From Eggerthella sinensis (lineage in GTDB: Bacteria > Actinomycetota > Coriobacteriia > Coriobacteriales > Eggerthellaceae): 64,000 nucleotides of DNA. A model generated the notes under the pieces. It saw nothing but the letters and a program-made list of their open reading frames with translations. It did no database searches and was not told the DNA's origin. Made by a program: the position numbers and the translations under genes. The stretch spans positions 53,283 to 117,282 of the forward strand of contig NZ_PPTT01000012.1 of NCBI RefSeq assembly GCF_003339815.1, in the 5' to 3' direction. This document shows positions 25,563 to 34,491 of the stretch, one piece after another (the first letter of the stretch is position 1; each line of letters begins with the position of its first letter).

Positions 25563-27149
25563 CTAGGCGGCGCCGTACACGAGCACCTGCGCCACGAGCA
25601 GGATGCCGCCGAAGATGAGCACGAACAATACCATGGGCCAGACGAACTTGAGCCACTTCGAGTACTTCATGTCCAACATGGTGAGCGTCGCGAGCACGAG
25701 GCCCGTCGGCGCGAGGTACAGCATGGCGTACTGGCCCCACTGGTAGGCGCACACCACCACCGAGCGCGGGATGCCCACGGTGTCGGCCAGCGGCGCCATG
25801 ATGGGCATGGACAGCACGGCCAAGCCCGACGACGACGGCACCACGAAGCCCAGCAGGAAGAAGATGAACATCATGACGATGATGAAGACGGGGCCGGTCA
25901 TACCCTGCACGAGGCCCGACGACCAGTACAGCAGCGTGTCGGAGATGAGCCCCTGCTCCATGATGAGGTTGATGCCGCGGGCCAGCCCGATGATGAGCGA
26001 CACGCCCACGAGGCTCGACGCGCCGTGGATGAACGCGTCCACCACCTTCTTCTCGGCGATGCCCGACAGGAACATGATGATGATGGCGATGGCCAAGAAC
26101 GATGCGGCCATCTGCGGGAACCACCAGCCCTGGCTCACGACGCCCCACACCATGATGGGGAACGCCGCCACGAACAGCACGAGGATGGCCTTCTTCTTGA
26201 GGGTGAAGCCGGTCCGCTTCGCCTCCTTGGTCTCCCCCGTCTCCACGTTGTAGAGCTTGGCGAACTTCTCGCGGTCCTCGTAGGTGTAGGAGAACGCCGG
26301 GTTCGCCTTGATCTTGCGGCTGTACCAGTACAGGTACGCGATGACCACGATGGCGCCCACGATGCAGCCCGCGATACGCCATTCGATGCCCTGCGTGAAG
26401 TTCACGCCCGCGGCGTTCGAGGCGATGACCACCGAGAACGGGTTGATGGTTGAGAACGTCGTGCCCATGGAGCCGGCCAGGAAGATGGCGCCGACGCAGA
26501 TGATGGAGTCGTAGCCGAGGGCCAGGAATATGGGCACGAGGATGGGATAGAACGCCACGGCCTCCTCCTCGAGGCCGCAGGTGGTGCCGCCGAGCACCAT
26601 GAGGGCGCTCACGAGGAATACGAGCAGGAACTCATGCCCCTTCGTCTTCTTCGTAAGCGCCATGAGGCCCGACTCGAACGCGCCGCTCGCGTTCACCACG
26701 CCGATGAGACCGCCCAGCACGAGGATGAACACCATGATGTCGGCCGCTTCCACCGTGCCCGACACCATGCTCACCGTGATGTCGGCGATGCCCTTGGGCT
26801 GCTGCTCGAGGCGCTCGTAGGTGTTGGGGACGGAGATGGGCTTCGACAGCGCGCCCGAGGTGAACTGGTCGATGCCGATGTTCACGCCGATGGCGTCGAG
26901 CGTCTCCTGCGTGGCGGGCTCTTCGCTCACCGCGCCCTGGGGGCTCGTGATCTGCAGCGTGCCCGCGTCGGCGTTGTAGGCGAGCTTCGCGTACTGGCCC
27001 GCCGGCACGAACCACGTGGCGATGACGGCGATGATGGTGAGGGCGAACAGGATGGTGAACGCGGTGGGGAAACTGAGCTTTCGCTTCTTCTTGGGAGGCT
27101 CCTCCTTGGGCAGTGCGGTGGTGGTTGGCAGTGTTGCTTCCGTCGTCAT
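25563..27149 (-). CDS. YfcC-family membrane transporter
   Basis: A 528-residue, roughly 12-helix secondary transporter of the YfcC/C4-dicarboxylate-like group. A basic N-terminal tail (KKKRKLSFPTAF) precedes helix 1; an extracytoplasmic loop follows to about residue 110. Conserved-looking motifs include GGTTCGLEEEAVAFYPILVP and GFVVPSSSGLAVLSMPIMAP, re-entrant-like hairpins. Family members are proposed to move amino acids or dicarboxylates; the substrate here is unknown. ATG 27149 has AAAGGGGA upstream. A LuxR regulator is encoded divergently 187 bp away and likely controls it. Confidence 0.85.
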   Translation of the reverse strand: MTTEATLPTTTALPKEEPPKKKRKLSFPTAFTILFALTIIAVIATWFVPAGQYAKLAYNADAGTLQITSPQGAVSEEPATQETLDAIGVNIGIDQFTSGALSKPISVPNTYERLEQQPKGIADITVSMVSGTVEAADIMVFILVLGGLIGVVNASGAFESGLMALTKKTKGHEFLLVFLVSALMVLGGTTCGLEEEAVAFYPILVPIFLALGYDSIICVGAIFLAGSMGTTFSTINPFSVVIASNAAGVNFTQGIEWRIAGCIVGAIVVIAYLYWYSRKIKANPAFSYTYEDREKFAKLYNVETGETKEAKRTGFTLKKKAILVLFVAAFPIMVWGVVSQGWWFPQMAASFLAIAIIIMFLSGIAEKKVVDAFIHGASSLVGVSLIIGLARGINLIMEQGLISDTLLYWSSGLVQGMTGPVFIIVMMFIFFLLGFVVPSSSGLAVLSMPIMAPLADTVGIPRSVVVCAYQWGQYAMLYLAPTGLVLATLTMLDMKYSKWLKFVWPMVLFVLIFGGILLVAQVLVYGAA

Positions 27150-27336
27150 GCGCGGTCCCCTTTCGTGTGGCGCGGCGTTGAACGTTGGGGCCATCGTGTC
27201 GCGTGGGTGGGGTGCGCGCCCAGTCCTATCCCGGTGGTAGAGGTGGGTGTATTTCGGGTGTAGGGGCGTTTGAGCTGGCATTCTGCGCACAATCGCCTAT
27301 ACTGGTCGAGGTGCTGGCGGCGACTGCGAGGTGCTT

Positions 27337-28308
27337 ATGGATATAGGGTTCGGGCTTTTCTACTACACGCTCATCGTGCTGTTGGCCGTCATTCTGACGG
27401 CGGCCACGTGCCTCGCCTCCTACCTTGTCACGCGCAACCGCACCTACGCCTGCGCCTTCGCCGGCTTCCTGTTCTACTTCTTCGACGTGGCCCTCGTGTT
27501 CCAGGACGACTTCCTCATGCAGCGCGCGGCCGAGCTGTCCTCCATGCCGTTCTTCATCGGCAGCCCCGTGGCCTCCATCGTCATCGGCGGCGGCACGCTC
27601 GTGTCGTTCTGGCTGGCGATTTGCGAGTATATCAAGGAGCAGCGGCTCGCCATGCGCCTCGTGCCCGGCGCGGCATTCGTGGCGGGCAGCGTCGCGGTGC
27701 TCCTGTTCGCGGAGCCCGGCAGCCTGCAGATGTTTCTGTTCTACAGCATGCGCGCGCTGCTGCTGTACTGGATGCTCGCCTACATCGCCGTCAACTACAT
27801 CGGCACGCGCGACGACGTGAAGCGGCTGCGCATGCGGCGCCATCGCGTGCTGTACGTGGCGCTGTGGGTGCTCGTGACGCTCGTGCTCATGGAGAACGTC
27901 GTGCTCCTACTCGTGGTGGGCCCGCAGCTGGCCGGCTCGTCTCCGCTGCCGTTCTTCCCCGAGCGCAACTTCGCCGAGAACCTGCTCGTGCTATGCTGCG
28001 CCTTCGCCGCGTGCATGAGCGCCTGGAAGAGCCTGTCGCTGCGCCGCGCCGAGCCTCCCACGCAGGGCGGCCCGTCGCTCGAGACGTTCATCGACCAGAA
28101 CCTCGTGCCGTACGGCGCCGCGCGGCAGCTGTCGAAGCGCGAGGCCGAGGTGCTGCGCCTCGTGCTGCTGGGCAAGGACAACCAGAACATCGCCACCGCC
28201 ATGCACCTTGCGCCGAGCACCGTGAAGGTGCACATGCACCACATCCTGCAGAAGGCCGAGCGGTCGAACCGCAAGGAGCTCATCCAGGATTTCTGGGAAT
28301 TCTCGTAG
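27337..28308 (+). CDS. LuxR-family regulator with a seven-helix-type membrane domain
   Basis: A 323-residue regulator. About seven hydrophobic helices (residues 3-235) are followed by a LuxR helix-turn-helix (about 255-323: LSKREAEVLRLVLLGKDNQN, then LAPSTVKVHMHHILQK). It is shorter than the other three membrane LuxR proteins here. ATG 27337 has GAGG five bases upstream and is preferred to GTG 27331. Being divergent from the YfcC transporter, it probably senses that transporter's substrate and regulates its gene. Confidence 0.87.
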   Translation: MDIGFGLFYYTLIVLLAVILTAATCLASYLVTRNRTYACAFAGFLFYFFDVALVFQDDFLMQRAAELSSMPFFIGSPVASIVIGGGTLVSFWLAICEYIKEQRLAMRLVPGAAFVAGSVAVLLFAEPGSLQMFLFYSMRALLLYWMLAYIAVNYIGTRDDVKRLRMRRHRVLYVALWVLVTLVLMENVVLLLVVGPQLAGSSPLPFFPERNFAENLLVLCCAFAACMSAWKSLSLRRAEPPTQGGPSLETFIDQNLVPYGAARQLSKREAEVLRLVLLGKDNQNIATAMHLAPSTVKVHMHHILQKAERSNRKELIQDFWEFS

Positions 28309-28406
28309 AAGATTTCGCCCGGCGTGTCAGGATTCGGCACGCTCGTTCGTATTGTTGGTGACGCGGCGAACAACGGCGGGCCGCGGACGACGGAAACGGA
28401 CACCCT

Positions 28407-28907
28407 ATGCGCAGAACGCGATCGGACACCTCGCACGCCGATGGGCTCGTGCACGCCTACGCCGACCTCATCCTGCGGCTCAGCTACACCTACCTTGCGT
28501 CCACGCACGACGCCGAGGACATCTGCCAGAACGTGCTCATCAAGCTGCTGAAGCGCGAGGCGCCGTTCGAGAGCGCCGAACATGAGCGCGCGTGGGTGAT
28601 CCGCGCGACGGCGAACGCCTGCAAGGACGTGCTGCGCAGCGGGTGGCGGCGCACGACGGTGGAGCTCGAGGCCGCGCCCGAGCCGACAGCCCCCGAGCCG
28701 CCCGACAGCCCCGTGCTCGAGGCCGTGATGGGCTTGCCGGAGGCGTACCGCGCCGCGCTCTACCTCCACTATTACGAAGGCTACACCGCGCGCGAGATCG
28801 CGGCCATGACCGAGAGCACCGAGGACGCCGTGGCGGCGCGCCTGAGCCGCGGACGCAAGAAGCTGCGCGCGACGCTGGAAGGAGCTGACGATGGACAGGG
28901 ACTATAG
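28407..28907 (+). CDS. ECF-type RNA polymerase sigma factor
   Basis: A 166-residue sigma-70-family factor. Region 2 covers about 12-80 (YADLILRLSYTYLASTHDAEDICQNV; W63 region ERAWVIRATANACKD). A Pro/Glu linker joins it to region 4 (about 105-160: LPEAYRAALYLHYYEGYTAREIA, then ESTEDAVAARLSRGRKKL). It should direct RNA polymerase to a small stress regulon. The 3' end overlaps the start of the DUF4179 gene by 17 nt, which marks that product as its likely anti-sigma factor. Confidence 0.88.
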   Translation: MRRTRSDTSHADGLVHAYADLILRLSYTYLASTHDAEDICQNVLIKLLKREAPFESAEHERAWVIRATANACKDVLRSGWRRTTVELEAAPEPTAPEPPDSPVLEAVMGLPEAYRAALYLHYYEGYTAREIAAMTESTEDAVAARLSRGRKKLRATLEGADDGQGL

Positions 28908-29928
28908 GGACGCGCTCGACGAGCTGCAGTTCTCCCCCGAGGCGAAGCGGCGGCTCGCGCGCGCCGTGGCGGCTGCAGGCGGGAGCGCGCGGGGGCGCCG
29001 CAGGAGCTACGCGCTCGTGGCCGCCGCCGCGGCGACGCTCGCCCTCGTAGCCGGCTGCACCGCATACGCGACAGGCTTCGTCGAAGTGGGCGAATTCGTG
29101 GACGATCTGTTCGCCGGAGCTCCCGCGCAAACCGAGGTCATCGACAAGATCGGTCGCCCCGTCGGCGCGCGCTCCACCTCCAACGGCGTCACGATCACGG
29201 CCGACGCGATCATCGGCGACCAGGCGCACTGCGCCGTGGTGTTCAGCATCGCGCGAGACGACGGGAAAGCGTTCGAGAACATCGACGTCTTTCTGAACGA
29301 ACCGTACCGGCTTGCCTTCGACGGAGCGCATCCGTTCCGCGCGGGAAACTCAAAGTATGCCCCCGAGTACTATTTCTACGATGCCGATCCATCCGACAAC
29401 GCCATTCAATGCGTCGTCAAGAAGCAGTTGGGCATGCAGAGCGGCTCGCTCATCGGCAAAACCATGCATGCCGATCTGCACGACCTCTTGGCCGACAAGC
29501 TGGAGTTCAACGGAACGCCGAACCCGACTCACACGGTTGCCGAAGGGACGTGGGAGATGAGCTTCGTCATCGACTACGAGGATACGTCGGTGAGCCTGCC
29601 AGCCGGGCAGACGACGAGCGTCGACGGCTCGACGGTATCCATCCAGGCCGTGACCATTTCCCCCATCTCGGTCGTGGTCGAGTACACCGTGGACGCGACG
29701 TTCGTGCAAGAGGACGAGAAAACCGGAGAGCTCAAAGGCACGCCCTCTCCGACCGTTCCAACCAAGGTGAACCTGCGCGACGGCACCATCATCGAGGTGC
29801 CGTCCGGAGGGGCCGTGAACGACCACGGGGCAACCCTCGTGCAAGCCGATCTCATGTTCGATCGCGTGATCGACCTTGATTCCGTGGTCTCGGTTACCGT
29901 GGGGGACGTGGAGATACCCATGCCCTAG
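28891..29928 (+). CDS. DUF4179-type membrane protein, probable anti-sigma factor
   Basis: A 345-residue single-pass protein. Residues 1-40 are cytoplasmic and basic, 41-62 form the membrane helix (ALVAAAAATLALVAGC), and the rest is extracytoplasmic. The DUF4179 domain begins at IGRPVGARSTSNGVTITADA, with beta-rich sequence after it. DUF4179 proteins are regularly co-encoded with ECF sigma factors. ATG 28891 has GGAAGGAG upstream. The short N-terminus would bind the sigma factor; the external signal is unknown. Confidence 0.82.
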   Translation: MDRDYRDALDELQFSPEAKRRLARAVAAAGGSARGRRRSYALVAAAAATLALVAGCTAYATGFVEVGEFVDDLFAGAPAQTEVIDKIGRPVGARSTSNGVTITADAIIGDQAHCAVVFSIARDDGKAFENIDVFLNEPYRLAFDGAHPFRAGNSKYAPEYYFYDADPSDNAIQCVVKKQLGMQSGSLIGKTMHADLHDLLADKLEFNGTPNPTHTVAEGTWEMSFVIDYEDTSVSLPAGQTTSVDGSTVSIQAVTISPISVVVEYTVDATFVQEDEKTGELKGTPSPTVPTKVNLRDGTIIEVPSGGAVNDHGATLVQADLMFDRVIDLDSVVSVTVGDVEIPMP

Positions 29929-29932
29929 ACGC

Positions 29933-29967
29933 ACGGAGGCCGGGAGCTCACCGCTCCCGGCCTCCGT
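29933..29967. terminator. Terminator between convergent genes
   Basis: A perfect 14-bp stem ACGGAGGCCGGGAG / CTCCCGGCCTCCGT with a 7-nt loop, 5 bp after the DUF4179 stop and 23 bp from the end of the opposing gene. There is no T-run, so termination may rely on stem strength and serve both strands. Confidence 0.7.
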
Positions 29968-29989
29968 CGTGCAGTACCGAGCGCTGCGC

Positions 29990-30241
29990 TTAGGCGCGCT
30001 TGCCCGTCAGCACGTTGATGACGGCGATCAAGATCACCGAGCCGATGAGCGCCACGAGGAACGACCACAGGTTGAATCCCGTGAAGCCCGCCGCGCCGAA
30101 GAAGCTCATGACGAACCCGCCGATGAGCGCGCCGACGATGCCCGTCACGATGTTCTTGATGAGGCTGCCGTCCGTCTTCATGATCATGTTCGCAATCCAA
30201 CCGGCCAAGCCGCCGATGATGATCCATACGATGATGCTCAT
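29990..30241 (-). CDS. GlsB/YeaQ/YmgE-family small membrane protein
   Basis: An 83-residue protein with three hydrophobic segments rich in glycine (IIVWIIIGGLAGWIANMIM; NIVTGIVGALIGGFVMSFFG; SFLVALIGSVILIAVINVLT). The family is transglycosylase-associated or stress-induced, with no defined activity. ATG 30241 was chosen because AAAGGA precedes it. It is transcribed alone, opposite the ECF sigma operon. Confidence 0.88.
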   Translation of the reverse strand: MSIIVWIIIGGLAGWIANMIMKTDGSLIKNIVTGIVGALIGGFVMSFFGAAGFTGFNLWSFLVALIGSVILIAVINVLTGKRA

Positions 30242-30321
30242 ATTCGTTCCTTTCCGCAAGAACCAATGGTTGATGCACCCAAGGATAGACGAGCGGACGG
30301 CTCAGCACACCTCATCCCGAC

Positions 30322-30352
30322 AACCCGTATGCCCCCTGTTGGCGGGTTGTTT
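30322..30352. terminator. Hairpin between two small minus-strand genes
   Basis: ACAACCCG and CGGGTTGT form an 8-bp stem with a 15-nt loop, 44 bp beyond the FxLYD-like gene on its transcribed strand. It has no T-run. A weak terminator is the simplest reading. Confidence 0.4.
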
Positions 30353-30395
30353 CGCATGAAACCGAGCGGATGCCTCCCCGAAAGGTTGCCGCCGC

Positions 30396-30842
30396 TCAGA
30401 ACGCCATCGACACCGCGCCCTTAAGCCGGAAGCGAGTCACGAGCCCCGCGTTCTCGAAGCGCACGCCGTCGCCGTCCTCGCCCGATCCCATGGCGATCAG
30501 AACGTCGTACGGAGGAGGGGCATCGTCGACGAGCGGCGTGTCCACGACGACATCGGTCCCGAACGCGTACAAGCGGCCGGTCTCCCCCGACCCCACCATG
30601 AACGCCATGCCCACCGCGTTTCCGAGCCACACGCCGTCCGCCCCGTAAAGGTCGTACACCACGAGAAAGTTCGCCTCCTTACCGCTCCAGTTCTTCAAGT
30701 CCCCCTCGATGAGCAGATGGTCGCCGTTCACCGTCATGGTTTCGTTCGAAGTCGTGCACGAGGGCCCAAACCAGTGCAGCAAGAGCGCCACCGCCACGGC
30801 AGCCAAGACCGCCGCCCCGCCCCTCTTCAGCCTCGAATCCAC
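30396..30842 (-). CDS. Small membrane-anchored FxLYD-like protein
   Basis: A 148-residue protein with a basic N-terminus and one membrane helix (AAVLAAVAVALLLHWFG), then an extracytoplasmic beta domain. The segment MTVNGDHLLIEGDLKNWSG...FLVVYDLYGADG has the pattern of the FxLYD domain (N-terminal strand, F-x-L/V-Y-D core). Function is unknown. GTG 30842 is preferred because AGGGGG lies 9 nt upstream; a GTG at 30866 is the alternative. Confidence 0.6.
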   Translation of the reverse strand: MDSRLKRGGAAVLAAVAVALLLHWFGPSCTTSNETMTVNGDHLLIEGDLKNWSGKEANFLVVYDLYGADGVWLGNAVGMAFMVGSGETGRLYAFGTDVVVDTPLVDDAPPPYDVLIAMGSGEDGDGVRFENAGLVTRFRLKGAVSMAF

Positions 30843-30899
30843 GGACCCGCACCCCCTCGCTCGCACCGTTTGCGCACGCTCCCATCATAAACGCAAAAC

Positions 30900-30925
30900 G
30901 GGCCGGAAGCATCCGCTTCCGGCCC
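30900..30925 (-). terminator. Terminator of tRNA-Pro
   Basis: A perfect 11-bp stem GGGCCGGAAGC / GCTTCCGGCCC with a 4-nt loop, followed by GTTTT on the minus strand, 9 bp past the tRNA 3' end. Confidence 0.85.
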
Positions 30926-30934
30926 GCGTGTTTG

Positions 30935-31011
<77 letters not shown>

Positions 31012-31058
31012 TTATGCTTGCTCGGTCGCTCAGGCGAGCTTCCCAAACAGCGTTGACT

Positions 31059-31087
31059 ATCTTAACGGTAACCCGTCAGCTTTGCAA
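31059..31087 (-). promoter_or_regulatory. Sigma-70-type promoter of tRNA-Pro
   Basis: TTGCAA (31087-31082) and TAAGAT (31064-31059) on the minus strand are separated by exactly 17 bp, 48 bp upstream of the mature tRNA 5' end. Confidence 0.6.
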
Positions 31088-31143
31088 GAAGAAATTGAAG
31101 CTCGCTCGGGAAAAATTCTAGCGCCTCTGCGAAGCGCCTCCCC

Positions 31144-32367
31144 CTACTGCAGAAACTGCATGGCTTTGTTGAGGATCTCGTCGGCGAGGCGGGTTTTGGA
31201 CATGCGGGGAAGCTCCTCGATGTCCTCGTCGTCGACGAACCACACCTCGTTGTCGTCGGCGCCGAACGCGCGGCCGCCGCCCACTTCGTTGGCCACCACG
31301 AGGTCGGCGTGCTTCGAGACGAGCTTCTTCTCGGCGTTCGCCACCACGTCGTTCGTCTCGGCGGCGAAGCCCACCACCACCTGATGCTCCTTACGCGCGC
31401 CCAACGTGGCCAGGATGTCGGGGTTCTCCACGAGGTCGATGGTGCCCAGCTCGGCGTCGGCGATGCCCTTCTTCAGCTTGTGCTCGGCCGCCTCGCGCGG
31501 GCGCATGTCGGCCACGGCGGCGGCGAAGATGGCGATGTCGGCCTGTCCGAAGGCCTCCTCGGCCGCGGCGAACATGTCGCGGGCCGTGCGCACGTGCACC
31601 ATGTGCACGCCCTGCGGCGCGGGCAGCGACACGGGGCCCGAGATGAGCGTCACGTCGGCGCCGCGCAGGGCGGCCGCGCGCGCGATGGCGTAGCCCGTCT
31701 TGCCCGACGAGTGGTTCGAGATGTAGCGCACCGGGTCGATGGGCTCCACCGTGGGACCCGCCGTGATCATGACGCTGCGGCCGGCCAGGTCGCGCTTCAC
31801 GCCCAGCTCGTCGAGCGTGGCCGACACGATGTCGTCCACTTCGGCCAGGCGTCCCTTGCCCACGTCGCCGCAGGCCAGATAGCCGTCGCCCGCATCGATG
31901 AAGCGCGCGCCGCGGATGTGCAGCTTGCCGATGTTGTAGCGCGTGGCGCCGTTCTCGTACATGTTCACGTTCATGGCCGGCGCGATGACGAGCGGCGCCG
32001 TGGTGGCGAGCGCCGTGGTGGTCAGCAGGTCGTCGGCGATGCCGTTCGCTATCTTGGCGATGACGTTCGCCGTGCAGGGCGCGATGAGGAACACGTCGGC
32101 CTCCTGCGCGAGCGACACGTGGTGGATGGGGTCGGACGGGTCGTCGAACAGCCCGACGGCCACCGGCTCGTGCGTGAGCGCGCGGAACGTCACGGGCCCG
32201 ACGAACTGGGTGGCGTGCTCGGTCATGACCACCTTCACGCGCACGCCCGCCTTCTGCAGGCCGCGCACGATCTCGCACGACTTGTAGGCGGCGATGCACC
32301 CGGTGACGCCCAGCAGCACCGTTTTCTGTGCGGATTCCGCCAGATTGTCGTTGGCTACGTTATCCAC
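31144..32367 (-). CDS. coaBC: Bifunctional phosphopantothenoylcysteine decarboxylase / phosphopantothenate-cysteine ligase
   Basis: A 407-residue cytoplasmic enzyme for two steps of coenzyme A synthesis. The N-terminal FMN-dependent CoaC domain (about 14-190) has GVTGCIAAYKS, the HHVSLAQEADVFLIAPCTAN segment and PAMNVNMYEN. The CoaB domain (about 200-400) has ITAGPTVEPIDPVRYISN, HSSGKTGYAIA and the AAVADMRP loop that contacts CTP. Start is GTG 32367 with GAGGAGG six bases upstream; it overlaps the end of hemH by 8 nt. Confidence 0.95.
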   Translation of the reverse strand: MDNVANDNLAESAQKTVLLGVTGCIAAYKSCEIVRGLQKAGVRVKVVMTEHATQFVGPVTFRALTHEPVAVGLFDDPSDPIHHVSLAQEADVFLIAPCTANVIAKIANGIADDLLTTTALATTAPLVIAPAMNVNMYENGATRYNIGKLHIRGARFIDAGDGYLACGDVGKGRLAEVDDIVSATLDELGVKRDLAGRSVMITAGPTVEPIDPVRYISNHSSGKTGYAIARAAALRGADVTLISGPVSLPAPQGVHMVHVRTARDMFAAAEEAFGQADIAIFAAAVADMRPREAAEHKLKKGIADAELGTIDLVENPDILATLGARKEHQVVVGFAAETNDVVANAEKKLVSKHADLVVANEVGGGRAFGADDNEVWFVDDEDIEELPRMSKTRLADEILNKAMQFLQ

Positions 32368-33412
32368 GAGGGACCTCCTCTAGGTGCGGCCGCAGCACGT
32401 CGGCGAGCACGCGCAGGTGCGCGCGGCTGCGGTCGAGGCAGGGCACGTAGGTGAAGGCTTCTCCACCGGGCACGCGGCCCGCCTGGTTGATCTGGTCGAA
32501 GTAGAACGGCTTGAGCTCGTAGTCGATGTCGTAGAGCGTCTCAAGGCAATCGACCGCGAAGTTCGGGCAGATGAAGAACACGCGCCCCACGTCGGCCTCG
32601 GCCCAACGGGTGAGCACGTCGCGCGTGAAGGGCGTGAGCCACTCGCGCCCCTTGTCGAAGCGGCACTGGTAGCCGATGGTCCAGCGGTTGCGGTCGATGC
32701 CCAGCTCGCTGGCCACCTGCAGGCTCGTGGCGCCCGTCTGCAGCTCGTAGGTGTCCCCCGCCTCGATGTCCACGAGCGGGATGGAGTGGAACGAGAACAG
32801 CACCTTGTCGTCCGAGTCCACCTTGAAGCCCGCATGCTCGATGGAGGCCGCGATGGCGCGGATGTAAGTGGGATTGTCGTGGTAGTTGTCGATGAAGTCG
32901 CACGGCACGTTCCAGTGCGCTTTCTTGAGCGCCGCCTCCACGCTGTCGGACACCGAGCCCGTAGTGGAATAGGCGCTCTGCGGGTACAGCGGCAGCGCGA
33001 CGAGGCGCGTGCAGCCCGCCTCCTTGAACGCGCGCACGCACGAGAGCACCGACGGGTCGCTGTAGCTCATGGCGCAGCGCACCATGGCGTTCAGCCCCTC
33101 GTCGTCGAAGGCGGCGCCCAGTCCGGCGGCCAGCTTCTCGTGCGCGATGGTGAACGGCGATCCCTCGTCGGTCCATATCTTCGCGTACTTCTCGGCCGAC
33201 GCGACGCCGCGCTTCGGCAGAATGAACAGATGGAGGACGAACCACCATCCGATGCGGTTCATGGGCGCGATGCGCTTGTCCATGAGAAACTTGGCAAGAT
33301 ATTTCCGCACGGCGCGGGGCCGCGGCACGGCGGGCGTGCCTGTGTTCACCAGGAGCACCCCGGTGCGTTCCCCTTCAGCCACCTTGTCCATCACCTTCCC
33401 GCTGTATTCCAT
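32360..33412 (-). CDS. hemH: Ferrochelatase (coproporphyrin or protoporphyrin)
   Basis: A 350-residue soluble enzyme inserting iron into a porphyrin at the end of haem synthesis. Catalytic H209 sits in FSFHSIPLVD and E291 in ICPNFAVDCLETLYDI, matching the family's metal-binding pair. In actinobacteria this enzyme usually acts on coproporphyrin III (CpfC); the substrate is not certain here. It overlaps coaBC. No other haem-synthesis gene lies in the window. ATG 33412 has AAGGGG upstream. Confidence 0.93.
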   Translation of the reverse strand: MEYSGKVMDKVAEGERTGVLLVNTGTPAVPRPRAVRKYLAKFLMDKRIAPMNRIGWWFVLHLFILPKRGVASAEKYAKIWTDEGSPFTIAHEKLAAGLGAAFDDEGLNAMVRCAMSYSDPSVLSCVRAFKEAGCTRLVALPLYPQSAYSTTGSVSDSVEAALKKAHWNVPCDFIDNYHDNPTYIRAIAASIEHAGFKVDSDDKVLFSFHSIPLVDIEAGDTYELQTGATSLQVASELGIDRNRWTIGYQCRFDKGREWLTPFTRDVLTRWAEADVGRVFFICPNFAVDCLETLYDIDYELKPFYFDQINQAGRVPGGEAFTYVPCLDRSRAHLRVLADVLRPHLEEVPRG

Positions 33413-33484
33413 CGGCGCCCCTTGCGCGGAGCGACCTGCAAGCCAACCATCAAGAGAACGTTGCTCAAACCGCCCCTTGAAATC

Positions 33485-33493
33485 TGATATAGT
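33485..33493 (+). promoter_or_regulatory. Extended -10 promoter of the CmpB-like gene
   Basis: TGATATAGT gives an extended -10 (TG-N-TATAGT) 33 bp upstream of the ATG at 33526. No good -35 is visible, which the extended element can compensate for. Confidence 0.5.
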
Positions 33494-33525
33494 TTAGCCC
33501 ATTGGCTATTCGATAGGGCAGGTGA

Positions 33526-34344
33526 ATGGAGAAAGAACCGAAAAAATCGGCTGCGGAATTACCGTCGCGACAGGCCGTAACACCGAATCGCGAACGCAGC
33601 GCCGGTTCCCCCTCCTCCCCCGAGGCGAGCGCGCCGCATCCCGGCATCCTGCGCGAGATCGGCAAAGAGGCGCGCGAGCAGGTGCGCCCGAACCTCGGCT
33701 TCCTCAAAATCGACTACTTCACGCTGTTCTGGTTGTTCATAGCCGGCTGCGTGTTCGGGTTGGTGGTGGAGACGGTGTTCCACGCCATCGTGTACGGCGG
33801 CTACGAGAGCCGCGCAGGGCTCGTGTGGGGGCCGTTCTCGCCCATCTACGGCGTGGGCGCGGTGGTGCTCACGGCCTCGCTCAACCGCTTCTACCACTCG
33901 CACAACCTCATCATCTTCATCATCGCCATGCTGCTGGGCTCGGTGCTGGAATACTCGACGAGCTGGCTCATGGAGATCCTCTGGGGCGCCATCGCCTGGG
34001 ACTACAGCGGCACGTTCGGCAGCATCGGCGGGCGCACGAACTTCGCGTTCGGCGTGATGTGGGGCCTGCTCGGCCTCGTGTGGGTGCGCGTGATCCTGCC
34101 GTTCATCAAGCGGGTGTTCTCGCACGTGAACGCCAAGACCGCGGCCGCGCGCATCATCACCGCGGCGCTCAGCGTCTTTCTGGCGGTGGACATCGCCGTC
34201 ACCGTGCTCGCGCTCGACCGCGAAGGCCAGCGCGCCGCCGGCATCCCTGCCACCACCTGGGAGCAGCAGTTCTTCGACGACCACTTCCCCGACAGCTTCC
34301 TGCAAGCCCGGATGCAGAACATGAGCGTGTACGGGAAGGGGTAA
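33526..34344 (+). CDS. Putative ABC-transporter-type (CmpB/PF06541-like) membrane protein
   Basis: A 272-residue membrane protein. After a hydrophilic 60-residue tail come about five helices with family features: FWLFIAGCVFGLVVETVFH, then GLVWGPFSPIYGVGAV, LGSVLEYSTSWLMEILWGA and WDYSGTFGSIGGRTN. The C-terminal 70 residues are cytoplasmic. Homologues are called putative ABC permeases, but no ATPase partner is encoded nearby and the true role is unknown. It is a single-gene unit divergent from hemH. Confidence 0.8.
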   Translation: MEKEPKKSAAELPSRQAVTPNRERSAGSPSSPEASAPHPGILREIGKEAREQVRPNLGFLKIDYFTLFWLFIAGCVFGLVVETVFHAIVYGGYESRAGLVWGPFSPIYGVGAVVLTASLNRFYHSHNLIIFIIAMLLGSVLEYSTSWLMEILWGAIAWDYSGTFGSIGGRTNFAFGVMWGLLGLVWVRVILPFIKRVFSHVNAKTAAARIITAALSVFLAVDIAVTVLALDREGQRAAGIPATTWEQQFFDDHFPDSFLQARMQNMSVYGKG

Positions 34345-34491
34345 GAAGCCCGCTTCCTTCGTACATTTCCTCCATGGCGCGGCCCCTCGCACCCCCCCCC
34401 TATCTGCGCGCTCGACGGTCAACAGGTGAGGCTCTTTGTCGGCGCGCAGGGCTCGGACGATGCGCAGGTTGGAGGGCGCGCCAGAAAAAAA

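Noticed and set aside
31116..31136. Direct repeat GCGCCTC after coaBC
   Set aside because: Only two 7-bp copies, with no stem and no clear T-run; not a convincing terminator or element.
34392..34400. Run of nine C as a phase-variable tract
   Set aside because: It lies in a non-coding gap between convergent genes and not near a promoter or start codon.
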